This document shows positions 50,628 to 60,722 of a DNA stretch of 64,000 nt, piece by piece; position 1 is the first letter of the stretch, and each line of letters begins with the position of its first letter. The stretch covers positions 1-64,000 of the forward strand of contig NZ_ML133583.1 of the NCBI RefSeq assembly GCF_003985125.1, written 5' to 3'. The notes beneath the pieces were generated by a model. The model made no database searches, was not told the origin of the DNA, and was given only the letters and a program-made list of their open reading frames with translations. This stretch comes from Rhizobium phaseoli (GTDB taxonomy: Bacteria; Pseudomonadota; Alphaproteobacteria; Rhizobiales; Rhizobiaceae). A program made the translations under genes and the position numbers.

Positions 50628-51455
50628 TTAAAGGCTATTTGCCAACAGGCAGAATTCCTCGACGGACAGGGTCTCCGCCCGCCGCGCCGGATCGATCCCG
50701 GCCTTCACAAGCAGGCTCTCGCCGCCGAGTGGCTTCAGGCTCTGGCGCAGCATCTTGCGGCGCTGGCCGAAGGCGGCCTGTGTCACCTTTTCCAGATTGG
50801 CGACGGAGCAGGGGATGGGATTTTCCCGGGGAGTCAGATGGACCACCGTCGAAGTCACCTTCGGTGGCGGCGTGAAGGCTTGCGGCGGCACGTCGAAAGC
50901 CATGCGCGCTTCGGTCCGCCAGCCGCAGAGCACGCCGAGACGGCCGTAATGGTCGTCGTCCTCGTTGGCGACGATACGCTCGCCGACTTCCTTTTGAAAC
51001 ATCAGCGTCAGCGACTGCCAGAACGGCGGCCAGGCCTTCGGCAGCAGCCAGTTGACCAGCAGCTGCGTGCCGACATTATAGGGCAGGTTGGCGATGATCT
51101 TGACCGGGCCTTCCGGTGCCAGCGACTCGAAATCCGTCTTCAGCGCATCGCCTTCGATCACCTCCAGCCGGCCTGGATAGTGATCGGCGATCTCGGCGAG
51201 CGCCGGCAGGCAGCGCGCGTCGCGCTCGACGGCGATCACCTTTTTGGCGCCGAGCGCCAGGATCGCCCGTGTCAGCCCGCCGGGACCGGGGCCGACCTCG
51301 AAAACGGTCATCCCTTCGAGCCCGCCCGCCGTGCGGGCGACCTTCTGTGTCAGGTTCAGGTCCAGCAGGAAGTTCTGCCCGAGCGCCTTGCGCGCATCGA
51401 GGCCGTGACGCTGGATGACGTCGCGAAGCGGCGGCAGGCCATCGAGTGCTGCCAT
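50628..51455 (-). CDS. rsmA: 16S rRNA (adenine1518/1519-N6)-dimethyltransferase
   Basis: This 275-residue KsgA dimethylates two adjacent adenines in 16S rRNA helix 45. The SAM-binding GPGPGGLT, the catalytic NLPYNV and the N-terminal LGQNFL motifs are intact. ATG 51455 shares one base with the pdxA stop (TGATG). A TTG 18 bases upstream would lengthen the protein but is less likely. It is last in the lptF-lptG-lptD-surA-pdxA-rsmA operon. Confidence 0.96.
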   Translation of the reverse strand: MAALDGLPPLRDVIQRHGLDARKALGQNFLLDLNLTQKVARTAGGLEGMTVFEVGPGPGGLTRAILALGAKKVIAVERDARCLPALAEIADHYPGRLEVIEGDALKTDFESLAPEGPVKIIANLPYNVGTQLLVNWLLPKAWPPFWQSLTLMFQKEVGERIVANEDDDHYGRLGVLCGWRTEARMAFDVPPQAFTPPPKVTSTVVHLTPRENPIPCSVANLEKVTQAAFGQRRKMLRQSLKPLGGESLLVKAGIDPARRAETLSVEEFCLLANSL

Positions 51456-52483
51456 CAGCGGCGGCTTTCCCAAGTGCGGCCGAGCTGAGCGGCGAGCTTC
51501 AGCGCCGCAACGAGGCTCTGCTCGCGCGCCAGCCCTTTGCCGGCAATGCCGAAAGCGGTGCCGTGATCCGGCGAGGTGCGCACGAAGGGAAGTCCGAGCG
51601 TGACGTTGACGCTGTCGTCGAAGCCGAGCGCCTTGGCGGGGATCAGCGCCTGATCGTGATACATGCAGATGGCGACATCGTATCGCGCCCGCGCCTCGTC
51701 ATGAAACATCGTGTCGGCGGGCAGGGGGCCGATCGCGTCGATGCCCTCGTCGCGCAGACGCTCGATGGCCGGGCGGATGACATCCTCGTCTTCCCTGCCG
51801 ATCGTTCCGGTCTCGCCGGCATGCGGATTGAGGCCGGCAACCGCGAGCCGCGGCGCATCGATACCGAAGCGCTGCCTCAGATCTTCGTGCGCGATCCGGC
51901 AGGTATCCAGGACCAATTCCTCGGTCAGCGCCTGCGGCACCTCCCGGAGCGGAATGTGAATGGTAACGGGAATGGCCCTCAGCTTCGGTCCCGACAGCAT
52001 CATGACCGGGGTCACCGGCCGGCCGTTTGCCCTGGCAGCGAGATCGGCGAGAAATTCGGTATGGCCGGGAAAGCGGAAGCCCGCCTCGTAGAGCACGACC
52101 TTGGCGATCGGATTGGTGACGACCGCAAGCGCCTCGCCGCCGATGACAAGCGAGACTGCTTTCTCGATCGCCGCGATCGTGCCTTTCGCCGTTGCCGCAT
52201 GCGGCTCGCCGGCCACGACCTCAATGCCGGCCGGCACGCTCATGACAGGCAGCGCATCGGTAAATAGGCCGGTGGCCTCGTCGGCCTTGTCGATCTCACG
52301 GATGGAAACCGCCAGGTTGAGCTGGCGGGCGCGCAAGGCCAAGACATCGGGATCGCCGATCAGGAAAAATGGCGGGAGCCCGAGTTCACGCCGCCGGAGC
52401 CAGGCCATCAGCGTGATATCCGGCCCGATGCCGGCGGGATCACCCTGGCTCAGCGCAAGCGGTCGTGAGAACGGTATCGCCAT
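51455..52483 (-). CDS. pdxA: 4-hydroxythreonine-4-phosphate dehydrogenase
   Basis: This 342-residue enzyme oxidises 4-phosphohydroxy-L-threonine in vitamin B6 synthesis. The family signature YHDQALIP with metal ligands and the ASxGDPAGIGP-type N-terminus (LSQGDPAGIGPDI) are present. The pairing surA-pdxA-rsmA is conserved across proteobacteria. It starts 6 bp after the surA stop. Confidence 0.96.
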   Translation of the reverse strand: MAIPFSRPLALSQGDPAGIGPDITLMAWLRRRELGLPPFFLIGDPDVLALRARQLNLAVSIREIDKADEATGLFTDALPVMSVPAGIEVVAGEPHAATAKGTIAAIEKAVSLVIGGEALAVVTNPIAKVVLYEAGFRFPGHTEFLADLAARANGRPVTPVMMLSGPKLRAIPVTIHIPLREVPQALTEELVLDTCRIAHEDLRQRFGIDAPRLAVAGLNPHAGETGTIGREDEDVIRPAIERLRDEGIDAIGPLPADTMFHDEARARYDVAICMYHDQALIPAKALGFDDSVNVTLGLPFVRTSPDHGTAFGIAGKGLAREQSLVAALKLAAQLGRTWESRR

Positions 52484-52489
52484 CGTCGG

Positions 52490-53434
52490 TCAGCGATAGG
52501 CGATCTGCGCCTTCTTGCGCAGTTCATCCAGGTATTTCTTGCTGTTCTCGTTTTCCGGCGGACCGTTTTTGCCGGCCTTGGACTTGTCGAGATCCTCCTG
52601 GCGGAAGACCATTTCAGCGGCCTGGTCGTCGGAGACCTGGCGCTGGCTGCAGATCGCCAGATATTCGACACCCTTGTCGGTAACGCGGGTGCCGGTCGTG
52701 TTGCCCTTGGCCTGCTCGACCAGAGGCTTCCAATCCGGCGGGATCTCGGGAGCGAGCATGCGGCCGAGGTCGCGCACGGCGACATCGCGCATCGTTGCGG
52801 CAAAGACCTTTGCCTGGTCGCAGCCGGGGAATTTCGAGCGCGACGCCTCGGCCTCGCCCTTGCGCTTGCCGGTGATGGCGCCGCGCTTGGCCTCAGGAAT
52901 GACGAAGATGATCTGCTGCAGCATATATTCCGTCGTTACCGGCTTCTGCTTATTGTTCTGCATCATGCGCGAGACGAGATCGTAATTCGACAGCCGCGTG
53001 GTCGAGCCGTAACGCGCATTGACGACACGCGGCCAGCTCATCTGAACGGCGATGAAGCCCTTGAAATGGTCGACGCCGACGCCGGCACGGTCGAGAATCT
53101 GCGACATCTGCGCGACGGAAAGCTTGTTGCCGGCCGAAAAGCGCGCGAAAGACGCGTCGACGTCCTGCTGCGAAACCGACATATGGACGCGGGCGACCTC
53201 CTGCCGCTTGAGAGTTTCGTCGATCAACTGCTCCTTGGCGGTCTTGGCATCGGCGGCCGTATGCTGCAGGCGAAGGAAGGCCTGCCGCTTGGCGACATCG
53301 CCGCTGGTGATGGCCGTGCCGTTCACCACGGCCTGGACTTCGCTGGCTGCCAGCGCCGGGCCGGCAAGGCCCGTCAGCAAGGCAAGCGCTGCGCCGGCGA
53401 GAAAGGCGGTTATGGCTTTTTTCGCGTCAGTCAT
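52490..53434 (-). CDS. surA: SurA-type periplasmic chaperone
   Basis: This 314-residue protein has an N-terminal signal peptide (about 1-30, ending GPALAAS) and a SurA_N domain (about 31-160). The C-terminal part contains the parvulin-like QIIFVIPEAKRG segment. In this position it is the SurA counterpart that assists outer-membrane proteins, including LptD. It is shorter than E. coli SurA, with no second intact parvulin domain visible. gggagg lies seven bases before ATG 53434. Confidence 0.88.
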   Translation of the reverse strand: MTDAKKAITAFLAGAALALLTGLAGPALAASEVQAVVNGTAITSGDVAKRQAFLRLQHTAADAKTAKEQLIDETLKRQEVARVHMSVSQQDVDASFARFSAGNKLSVAQMSQILDRAGVGVDHFKGFIAVQMSWPRVVNARYGSTTRLSNYDLVSRMMQNNKQKPVTTEYMLQQIIFVIPEAKRGAITGKRKGEAEASRSKFPGCDQAKVFAATMRDVAVRDLGRMLAPEIPPDWKPLVEQAKGNTTGTRVTDKGVEYLAICSQRQVSDDQAAEMVFRQEDLDKSKAGKNGPPENENSKKYLDELRKKAQIAYR

Positions 53435-53618
53435 CTGTTGACCTCCCAATAGCGCCGCGAGACGTTGTTCGCGGCGTCCTTACCACAGTGCGAGACACGC
53501 GGAAATCGCTTCCGTCACGGCGCAAATCCCCTATGCCTCAGATATCGGCTGGCGACAATGTCCTGCACAGGCTTACGGCGAAAGAATGACTTGAGGCCAT
53601 GTTTACGCCGTCCGCCTG

Positions 53619-55949
53619 CTAGTTTGAGAGGGTATCGGAGCCGATCTTGATGTCGCCGAGCGTGCGGAACGTCAGCCGCGCGCCGATCGTCCAGTCGCTT
53701 GCCGACTCGTCTTCGGAATCCCTGCTATCCGTATAGGCGATCGTGAAGATCGTGCATTCGTCCTCATAGGAAAGGCCGAGCGTCCGGCGACTGATCACAT
53801 CATTGTTCAGATCCCAGGCGATGCCGCCGAAGATCGACCAGTAGTCCTTGAACTTGACTTTGCTGCTGGTCTGGATCTCGTCATTGTCCTCGGCGAAGCC
53901 GTAGGCCGGCTGGGCGCTGAGATGGGTGTAGGTCACCTGCGTCTGGAAAGTGTCGTTCTGGTAGGCCGTCGTCAGGTCGCCGCGCCGGAACTCGAAATCC
54001 TTCTCATCGAGACGGTAGGAGGCGGCGACGGACACACCGTATGGCGTTTCGACGCCGCCGAGGCCGACATAATCGGAGCGGTCGGTTTCGAGGCCGGAAT
54101 CGGCGCCGACATTGACGAGGTCGTCGGTGGCGAAAGAGTTCTGGCCGGCGATCTGATAAGACTGGCCGAAAATGCCGTGCAGCTTGTAACCGCTGTCGAA
54201 CGTCCCGGTATACTGGACGCCAAGATTGGCGCGGGTACCGCCTTCAATACGGTCGTAGCCCGAGAACTTGTCGCGGTCGAAAAGCGACGTGGCATCGAAG
54301 ACGAAGCTTTGTGCGTCCTCGTTCGGCAGCCGGCCGGCGAGCTGCTCGTCGGGACGGGCGTAGATCTGCGCGATCGGCTCGAGGATATGCGTGCTGTTTT
54401 CCGTCGTCATCAGAATTGGATAACGCACCTCCAACCCGGCGGTGAGCATCGAACGGGTGGCGGAATTGTCGTCGAGGTAATTGCCGGCGTAACCGGTCGG
54501 ATCGTTCATATTGAGTGCGAAAGCGTCGCCGCGCGCCGCCAGAAGCGGCGTGATCACCAGGCCGGTCGGCGTGACGTAGGTGCGTTTCCACTGAAGTTCG
54601 GCGGTCAGGCGCGAAGTCTGGCCCTTCAGGCCGCGGAAACGGTCGAATCCGTCGACAGTGTAGAAGTCATCATGTGTGCGCGAAATATTCGTCAGGTTGA
54701 CGTCCGCGGAAAGTTCGCCGCCTGCCAGCGGCTGAGGCGCTACATAATGATAATCGAGCGCCGGATAGACGATCGCCTGCTGTTTTTCGGCGGTGTTCTT
54801 GCGGTCGGCATCCTGAACGTCGAAATAAAACGCCCGCATGTCGAAATAATTCCGCTTGCCGAGCCCGGTCAGGTAGATCTGGTTGGTGCGATCCGTGCCG
54901 CTCAGGCCGCGGAGCTTGTAGGTTTTCGAGAAATTGTTGTCGCTCTGCACCATGACGTCCCAGCCGAACGCCCAGCGCGGATTGATGCGGAACTCTGCCT
55001 TTGACGCCACCATGCCGCGCCGCTCGGCTTCGGCATCACTGGTACCCGAGCTGAAATTGCCAGGCTTTGCCTGGTCGATGCCGGCGACGCGCAGGATATG
55101 CGTGCCGTTTTCGAAGCGCTGACGGAATTCGCCTTCGACGAGGAAGCCCTGGGCCGTGTAGCCGGTGGTGGTGACCGTCGCATCCATGCTCGGCGAGATC
55201 ACGTAATAATAAGGAATGGAAAGACCGAAGCCGAGATTCTGCGACAGGCTCATCGTCGGGAACAGGAAGCCGGACTTGCGCTTCACCGTATTGTCGGGAA
55301 CCTCGATGAACGGCACGAAGGCAATCGGGTAGCCGAGCAGCTCGAAGCGGGCTCGCTCCAGACGGATCGTATGGGTCTCGCCGTTCTGGATCACGCGCTT
55401 GGCCTTGACCTGCCAGAACGGCGCCCGTTTCGGATCTTCGGCGCAGGGAAGGCAGGCGGTGTAGACGCCCTTGTTGAGAATCATCTTGGTGCCGCCGACA
55501 CGCTCGCCGCTTTCGGCGACGATACGGGTATTGTCGGAGGTCTCGATGCGCAGCGAGTTCAGGAACCCGTCGGCAAAATTGTCGGTCACGTCTAGGTTGT
55601 CGGCGTAGATGCGGTTGCCGTCCGGGCTGACCATTTCGACATTGCCGATCGCCATCATCCGGCCGGTCTTCTGATTGTACTCGACCTTCTGCGCGACCAT
55701 CTTGTAGCCGCCATAGTTGATCTGCACGCCGCCGACCGCCGAGACCAGATCGGCGTCACGGTTATAGACGAGTTCATTGGCCGAAAGCAGCAATTTGGCG
55801 CCTTCGGGAATCTTGTTCTGAATATTTTGCTCAGGCGTGCTGGCCTGGCCGTGGGAGGCCGGGACGCTGCCGAAATAGGAACATAGAGCCGCACCGACAA
55901 GCAGGGCAACCGATTGTTTACTAAAATACTTGCGGTCGCCTACCGCCAC
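53619..55949 (-). CDS. lptD: LPS-assembly protein LptD
   Basis: This 776-residue outer-membrane protein has a signal peptide (about 1-36, ending HGQAS). The N-terminal OstA-like periplasmic domain (about 60-180) and the LptD beta-barrel domain follow, as in LPS-transport proteins. It inserts LPS into the outer leaflet. The GTG start at 55949 shares its G with the lptG stop (TAGTG) and follows a strong aggagg, so it is translationally coupled. Two Cys residues (in TACLPC) lie in the N-terminal half. Confidence 0.96.
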   Translation of the reverse strand: MAVGDRKYFSKQSVALLVGAALCSYFGSVPASHGQASTPEQNIQNKIPEGAKLLLSANELVYNRDADLVSAVGGVQINYGGYKMVAQKVEYNQKTGRMMAIGNVEMVSPDGNRIYADNLDVTDNFADGFLNSLRIETSDNTRIVAESGERVGGTKMILNKGVYTACLPCAEDPKRAPFWQVKAKRVIQNGETHTIRLERARFELLGYPIAFVPFIEVPDNTVKRKSGFLFPTMSLSQNLGFGLSIPYYYVISPSMDATVTTTGYTAQGFLVEGEFRQRFENGTHILRVAGIDQAKPGNFSSGTSDAEAERRGMVASKAEFRINPRWAFGWDVMVQSDNNFSKTYKLRGLSGTDRTNQIYLTGLGKRNYFDMRAFYFDVQDADRKNTAEKQQAIVYPALDYHYVAPQPLAGGELSADVNLTNISRTHDDFYTVDGFDRFRGLKGQTSRLTAELQWKRTYVTPTGLVITPLLAARGDAFALNMNDPTGYAGNYLDDNSATRSMLTAGLEVRYPILMTTENSTHILEPIAQIYARPDEQLAGRLPNEDAQSFVFDATSLFDRDKFSGYDRIEGGTRANLGVQYTGTFDSGYKLHGIFGQSYQIAGQNSFATDDLVNVGADSGLETDRSDYVGLGGVETPYGVSVAASYRLDEKDFEFRRGDLTTAYQNDTFQTQVTYTHLSAQPAYGFAEDNDEIQTSSKVKFKDYWSIFGGIAWDLNNDVISRRTLGLSYEDECTIFTIAYTDSRDSEDESASDWTIGARLTFRTLGDIKIGSDTLSN

Positions 55950-57037
55950 TAGCCGTCCTCCTGATGAAGCAAAATAGTCGCGCCCAAGGCCAGCGCGACG
56001 ACCACCGGTATCCAGGTCGCCACGAAGGGAGGCACGACTCCACTGCTTCCGAATGCTTTTACAAGCACGGTGATGACATAAAGCATGAAGCCTGACAGGA
56101 TTCCACCCAGAATCACGGAGCGGGATTGGTTGAACCGGCTAAATTTTAGGGACACTGTTGCAGCAATGAGAGTCATGGCCACCAGCAACAATGGCTGGGA
56201 CAACAGAGAGTTGAATTGTGTCTCCAATGCCTTGGTCGAGATGCCGAAGGATTTGGCCGCCGCAATGCGGTTGGAAAGGTCAAAGAAACCAATTGTTTCC
56301 GGCGCTGTCAGCCGCTCCTGAACGAAATCCTGTTTCAGATTGGTGCGAAGTTGGACCGAAGCTTTGCGCAACGGGATTTCGCCAGGCTTGCGCTCGACGA
56401 CTCCGTTAAGCTGCCAGTAACCATCTTCCAACTTTGCCGTGGCGGCATCCTGTCTCAGAATGACTCGACCGCTTGAATCGAAATGGATCAACACGGCGTC
56501 GATCAGCTTGGTGCCGTTCTCCTGGACCGTCTGGGCGCCGATGATGACATCGTCGCGGCCGCTGATCTGGCGCAGCCACGGAATCTGCGGCGCCTTGCGC
56601 AGAACCGCGTTTTCGCCGCGCCAATCGGATTCGACGAGCAGCGCCTGACGCTGTCCCCAGGCGGCAAGCGGATTGAGCGCCGTTGTCGTCAGCACGCCGA
56701 GTGCCAGCGAGCCGGCGATGAAGGGAAACATGAACTGCCAGACCGAGATGCCGGCTGCGCGTGTGACGACAAGCTCATATTTCCGATTGAGACCGATTAG
56801 CACCGTCATGCCGACGAAGAGCGCGACGAACGGGATCGTCTGCTGCAGGATGAGGGGCAGGCGCACGGCCGTCATCACGATGCCGCCGCCGATGGTGTAA
56901 CCGGGCAGGCCGGACATGCGCCCCGCCGTCTCGCTGAAATCGAGGAGAAAGGCGATCGCCGACGCGCCGATCAGGAACCAGCCCGTCGTCGCCAGGTAGC
57001 GGCGAAAGAAATAACGCGACAATGTTCCGAACATCAT
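55949..57037 (-). CDS. lptG: LPS export ABC transporter permease LptG
   Basis: This 362-residue inner-membrane permease has six transmembrane helices, three before (about 10-115) and three after (about 270-360) a large periplasmic domain. It matches the LptF/LptG (YjgP/YjgQ) family and, in this order, LptG. ATG 57037 overlaps the lptF stop (ATGA). The extended upstream frame is lptF DNA in another frame. With LptB, encoded elsewhere, and LptF it powers LPS extraction. Confidence 0.95.
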   Translation of the reverse strand: MMFGTLSRYFFRRYLATTGWFLIGASAIAFLLDFSETAGRMSGLPGYTIGGGIVMTAVRLPLILQQTIPFVALFVGMTVLIGLNRKYELVVTRAAGISVWQFMFPFIAGSLALGVLTTTALNPLAAWGQRQALLVESDWRGENAVLRKAPQIPWLRQISGRDDVIIGAQTVQENGTKLIDAVLIHFDSSGRVILRQDAATAKLEDGYWQLNGVVERKPGEIPLRKASVQLRTNLKQDFVQERLTAPETIGFFDLSNRIAAAKSFGISTKALETQFNSLLSQPLLLVAMTLIAATVSLKFSRFNQSRSVILGGILSGFMLYVITVLVKAFGSSGVVPPFVATWIPVVVALALGATILLHQEDG

Positions 57038-58215
57038 TGGGCGGCGCCCCCGCCGGACCTGCTGGTCGCGGCAAGCAGTCGTTCCTGCGTTCGTCTCCAG
57101 GAGGCCGATATCCGCTCCCAGACGAACGAAGGCATGACCAGTCGCTTGTGCAGGCTGAGGAAGATAATCGAGACGATGCTGCTGACGATCGGGAGACCGT
57201 AGAGAACGGCGATATATTCCGGATCGGTGTCGATCTGGTTTGCCGCGTAGAAAGCAGCCCACCGCAGCGCGAAGGCATAGGCGAGCGCGCTCACCATCGG
57301 ATGCAGCCGCGCTTCGCGGTGCGAGCGTGCATCACCGGCGATAGCCAGCGAAAACAGGGCGAAGACGACAGGAAGAATCCAGTCCGTCAGCCGCCGATGC
57401 AGCTCCGCGCGATAGCTCTGCGGCCGGATCGTATAGTCCTTGTCGTTCGGATCCGGATTGAACAGGAACCACAGGTCGCGGTCGCTGGCTTTCAACGTCG
57501 CCTGGCCCCGGCTCTCCGTCATGTCCGAGAGATCGAAGGAATAGGAATCGAAATTGATGACCGAGACGTTGCCGTCCGGTGTTTTGCGATGCACCTCGCC
57601 GTCATGCATGATCAACGTCGTGCCGGTATCGTCGACCGCGCCTTCCTTGGCGTAATAGATCAGCTCGTAGGCCGGGTCCCGCTCGTCGGCGACGAATAGG
57701 CCCTTCAGCATGCGGCCCGCCAGACGCTTGGAGATCTGCACATAGAGACCCTCGTCGATCTTGCGAAAGGTCTTTTCCTCGATAACCGAGGAGAGAAGAT
57801 CGGCATAGGTTTCGGCGATCATCTGGCGCGCCACGGTCTTTGCCCGCGGCTCGACGATATTGTCGACGAAAAACGAGAAGACACTGATAACGGCGGCAAG
57901 CAGCAGGATCGGGCGGACCAGAATGCTGCGCCGTGCCCCGGCCGCGTCGATGACCGTCAGCTCGGAATCGTTGTTCATCGTCGTCAGCGTCTGAGTGATG
58001 GCGATGACAAGCGCGAAGGGCAGCACGACAGGAATGATCGACGGCAGGATCATCGTCGCCAGCTTGGCGAACGAGCCGATCGACTGGCCGCTGTCGGTGA
58101 CGAGGTTGATGCGCTGCAGCACCTGTGTCGTCCAAATGATCGCCAGCACGGGCAGGAGCGCCACGAGAAACATCTGGCCGACCCGCCGCAATATGTATGT
58201 CTCGAGTAGTTTCAT
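57034..58215 (-). CDS. lptF: LPS export ABC transporter permease LptF
   Basis: This 393-residue YjgP-type permease starts MKLLETYILRRVGQM at ATG 58215, has the same three-plus-three helix arrangement as LptG, and ends with a charged C-terminus (SWRRTQERLLAATSRSGGGAAQ). It is first in the lptF-lptG-lptD-surA-pdxA-rsmA operon and its stop overlaps the lptG start. Confidence 0.95.
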   Translation of the reverse strand: MKLLETYILRRVGQMFLVALLPVLAIIWTTQVLQRINLVTDSGQSIGSFAKLATMILPSIIPVVLPFALVIAITQTLTTMNNDSELTVIDAAGARRSILVRPILLLAAVISVFSFFVDNIVEPRAKTVARQMIAETYADLLSSVIEEKTFRKIDEGLYVQISKRLAGRMLKGLFVADERDPAYELIYYAKEGAVDDTGTTLIMHDGEVHRKTPDGNVSVINFDSYSFDLSDMTESRGQATLKASDRDLWFLFNPDPNDKDYTIRPQSYRAELHRRLTDWILPVVFALFSLAIAGDARSHREARLHPMVSALAYAFALRWAAFYAANQIDTDPEYIAVLYGLPIVSSIVSIIFLSLHKRLVMPSFVWERISASWRRTQERLLAATSRSGGGAAQ

Positions 58216-58314
58216 GCCGGCCCTTGAAAGCACCTGCAGGCCCAAACGGCTTGCAGGAGAATCCCTCTACGCTCTTTGTCGCGCTTTTGCGACAAGCAGG
58301 TGTCAAAAATTCAT

Positions 58315-59088
58315 TCAAATTTCAGAATTTTTTTGGCTCTGTTGCGACTCAGTTAATGCCAGCAGCGCTGCGAAGACGACCAGCGAGGAGAGCCATCCGA
58401 GCGTCACGTCGGAGAGATAATGCGCGCCGAAGGATAGCCGCATGGCCGGCGTCAGGATCGAGATCGCGACGACGGGTGGCACCAGCGCGTAGCGCAGCGA
58501 TTTCGGGACGAAGAGCAGCAGGCAGAACAGCCAGCCGGCGCTCGCCGCCTCGCCGGAGACGAAGGAGCAGTTCGAGACGCATTTGCCGGCAAGCGAACCG
58601 GCCTCGACGAAATGCAGGGCGCCGCCGAAAATATCCGTCTGCACCGGCCGCGGCCGGCCCCAATGTTCCTTCAGGATGACATTGACGAGCAGCACCGGCC
58701 CGATCAGCAGGGTTCCGAGCGCAACTTTGAGCTTGCGCGCCCGATCGGCGTTGAAGGTCGCGCCGTGCTGCTGGTAGCATTCGATGAGTTTCCACGCCAT
58801 CACGATCGCCACGACATAGGGAAGGCGGAAGAAGATGGTGCGCAGCAGGTCGAAGTTCCCCGAATCGCGATAGGGAAAGCCGCCGCAGATGCTTCCGGCA
58901 GCGACGGTCGCGTCACAACCGGTGCTCACGAAAAAAAGCTGGGAAAAATAGATGTCGATCCCGGGGAAGGCGCGGAAGACGATCAGCAGCCCCCACCAGG
59001 CCCAGAACAACAGCACGAATGCACCGAAAGTCGTCTTCGGCAGGCGGATCACCGGGCGCCGCCATCGATTTTTCGAAAAAACTGTCAA
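58315..59088 (-). CDS. PAP2 family phosphatase (LpxE/LpxF-like)
   Basis: This 257-residue inner-membrane protein has six predicted helices and the three PAP2 motifs: KEHWGRPRP (KxxxxxxRP), SFVSGEA, in which the usual PSGH is VSGE, and RLSFGAHYLSDV (SRxxxxxHxxxD). The variant SGE is common in alphaproteobacterial lipid phosphatases. It dephosphorylates a lipid at the periplasmic side. In Rhizobium, members of this class (LpxE, LpxF) remove phosphate groups from lipid A; a link to lipid A here is inference, helped by the neighbouring LPS transport operon. Confidence 0.85.
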   Translation of the reverse strand: MTVFSKNRWRRPVIRLPKTTFGAFVLLFWAWWGLLIVFRAFPGIDIYFSQLFFVSTGCDATVAAGSICGGFPYRDSGNFDLLRTIFFRLPYVVAIVMAWKLIECYQQHGATFNADRARKLKVALGTLLIGPVLLVNVILKEHWGRPRPVQTDIFGGALHFVEAGSLAGKCVSNCSFVSGEAASAGWLFCLLLFVPKSLRYALVPPVVAISILTPAMRLSFGAHYLSDVTLGWLSSLVVFAALLALTESQQSQKNSEI

Positions 59089-59231
59089 CGCGAATATCTA
59101 CGAAACTGACGAAAACATCTGGGCCTGGACGGCCGCGGGCGACCATAACAAGTGTCGCTAGCCATTGACAGACCCGGCAAACGCGAAATTATCCGCCGGG
59201 ACGGATTTCCAAGAATCCCAGCGGAGAAGAC

Positions 59232-60722
59232 ATGTCAGCAAAGTTCGAAATTTCATTCTCGAAGTCGGCGAAGCTCAACAGTGGCCTGGCGATCCTGTTG
59301 AAGACCGCGGAGGCCGACGCCGCCGCCGGCGCTGAAACAGCCGATCCGGCGGGCGTTGTCGCCAAGGCTGCGAAGATCGCGCGATTCTCCGGAAAATCCA
59401 TGGCCGCGCTCGATATCGTCGCCCCGGAAGGCGCACCGGTCGAGCGCATCGTCGTTCTCGGTCTCGGCAAGGCGGCTGAATTGACCGCTCATGACTGGCT
59501 GAAGGCTGGCGGCGCTGCGGCATCGAAAATCAAGAATACCGACAGGGCGGCCGTCTTCCTCGACGTCCCCGGCCTGACGACGGACGCGCGCGCGGCCGCC
59601 GATTTTGCGCTCGGCATGCTGCTGCGCGCCTACAGCTTCGATTCCTATAAGACAAAGAAGAATGATGACGAGGAAAAGCCGCCGAAATCTGTCAAGGTGA
59701 CGATCGTCACCGCCGATGCGAGCGGCGCCAAGAAGGCGTTTTCCGATTCCGAAGCGATCGCAGGCGGCGTCAATCTTGCTCGTGACCTTGTCAACGAACC
59801 GCCAAATGCGCTTGGCCCCGTTGAATTCGCCGCCAGGGCGAAGGAACTGGAAACGCTCGGTGTCGAGGTGGAGATCCTGACCGAGAAGGAAATGCGCCGT
59901 CTCGGCATGGGCGCTCTGCTCGGCGTCGCTCAAGGGTCCGTGCGCCCGCCGCGCCTGGCGGTCATGCAGTGGAAGGGCGGCAGAGCCAAAGATCGTCCGA
60001 TCGCCTTCATCGGCAAGGGCGTCGTCTTCGATACCGGCGGCATTTCGATCAAGCCGGCCGCCGGCATGGAAGACATGAAGGGCGATATGGGCGGCGCCGC
60101 AGCCGTGACCGGGCTCATGCATGTGCTCGCCTCCCGCAAGGCGGCCGTCAACGCCGTTGGCATCATCGGCCTGGTCGAGAACATGCCTGACGGCAACGCC
60201 CAGCGTCCCGGCGATATCGTCACCTCCATGTCCGGCCAGACGATCGAAGTGATCAATACCGATGCCGAGGGTCGCCTCGTGCTCTGCGATGCGCTGTGGT
60301 ATTGCAACGATCGCTTCAAGCCGCAATTCATGATCAATCTCGCCACCCTGACCGGCGCGATCGTCGTCGCCCTCGGCAACGTGCACGCCGGGCTGTTTTC
60401 CAACGACGACCAGCTTTCCGCCCGGCTGACGGCAGCCGGCCTTTCGACCAACGAGAAACTCTGGCGTATGCCGCTCGGCAAGGATTACGACAAGCTGATC
60501 GACAGCAAGTTCGCCGATATGAAAAACACCGGTGGCCGCCACGCCGGCTCGATCACCGCCGCGCACTTCCTCAAGCGTTTCGTGCAGGAGACGCCCTGGG
60601 CGCATCTCGATATTGCCGGCACGGCGATGGGCTCGCCGCAGGACGAGATCAACCAGTCGTGGGGTTCCGGTTTCGGTGTGCGCCTGCTCGACGAACTCGT
60701 CCGCGCCCATTATGAATCCTGA
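59232..60722 (+). CDS. pepA: Leucyl aminopeptidase (M17)
   Basis: This 496-residue two-zinc aminopeptidase has the signature NTDAEGRLVL with the metal-binding Asp and Glu. The earlier FIGKGVVFDTGG and GDMGGAAAV segments carry the lysine and catalytic-base residues of M17 enzymes. It cleaves N-terminal residues from peptides, and in E. coli it also binds DNA. It diverges from the PAP2 gene, and its stop shares a base with the holC start. Confidence 0.96.
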   Translation: MSAKFEISFSKSAKLNSGLAILLKTAEADAAAGAETADPAGVVAKAAKIARFSGKSMAALDIVAPEGAPVERIVVLGLGKAAELTAHDWLKAGGAAASKIKNTDRAAVFLDVPGLTTDARAAADFALGMLLRAYSFDSYKTKKNDDEEKPPKSVKVTIVTADASGAKKAFSDSEAIAGGVNLARDLVNEPPNALGPVEFAARAKELETLGVEVEILTEKEMRRLGMGALLGVAQGSVRPPRLAVMQWKGGRAKDRPIAFIGKGVVFDTGGISIKPAAGMEDMKGDMGGAAAVTGLMHVLASRKAAVNAVGIIGLVENMPDGNAQRPGDIVTSMSGQTIEVINTDAEGRLVLCDALWYCNDRFKPQFMINLATLTGAIVVALGNVHAGLFSNDDQLSARLTAAGLSTNEKLWRMPLGKDYDKLIDSKFADMKNTGGRHAGSITAAHFLKRFVQETPWAHLDIAGTAMGSPQDEINQSWGSGFGVRLLDELVRAHYES

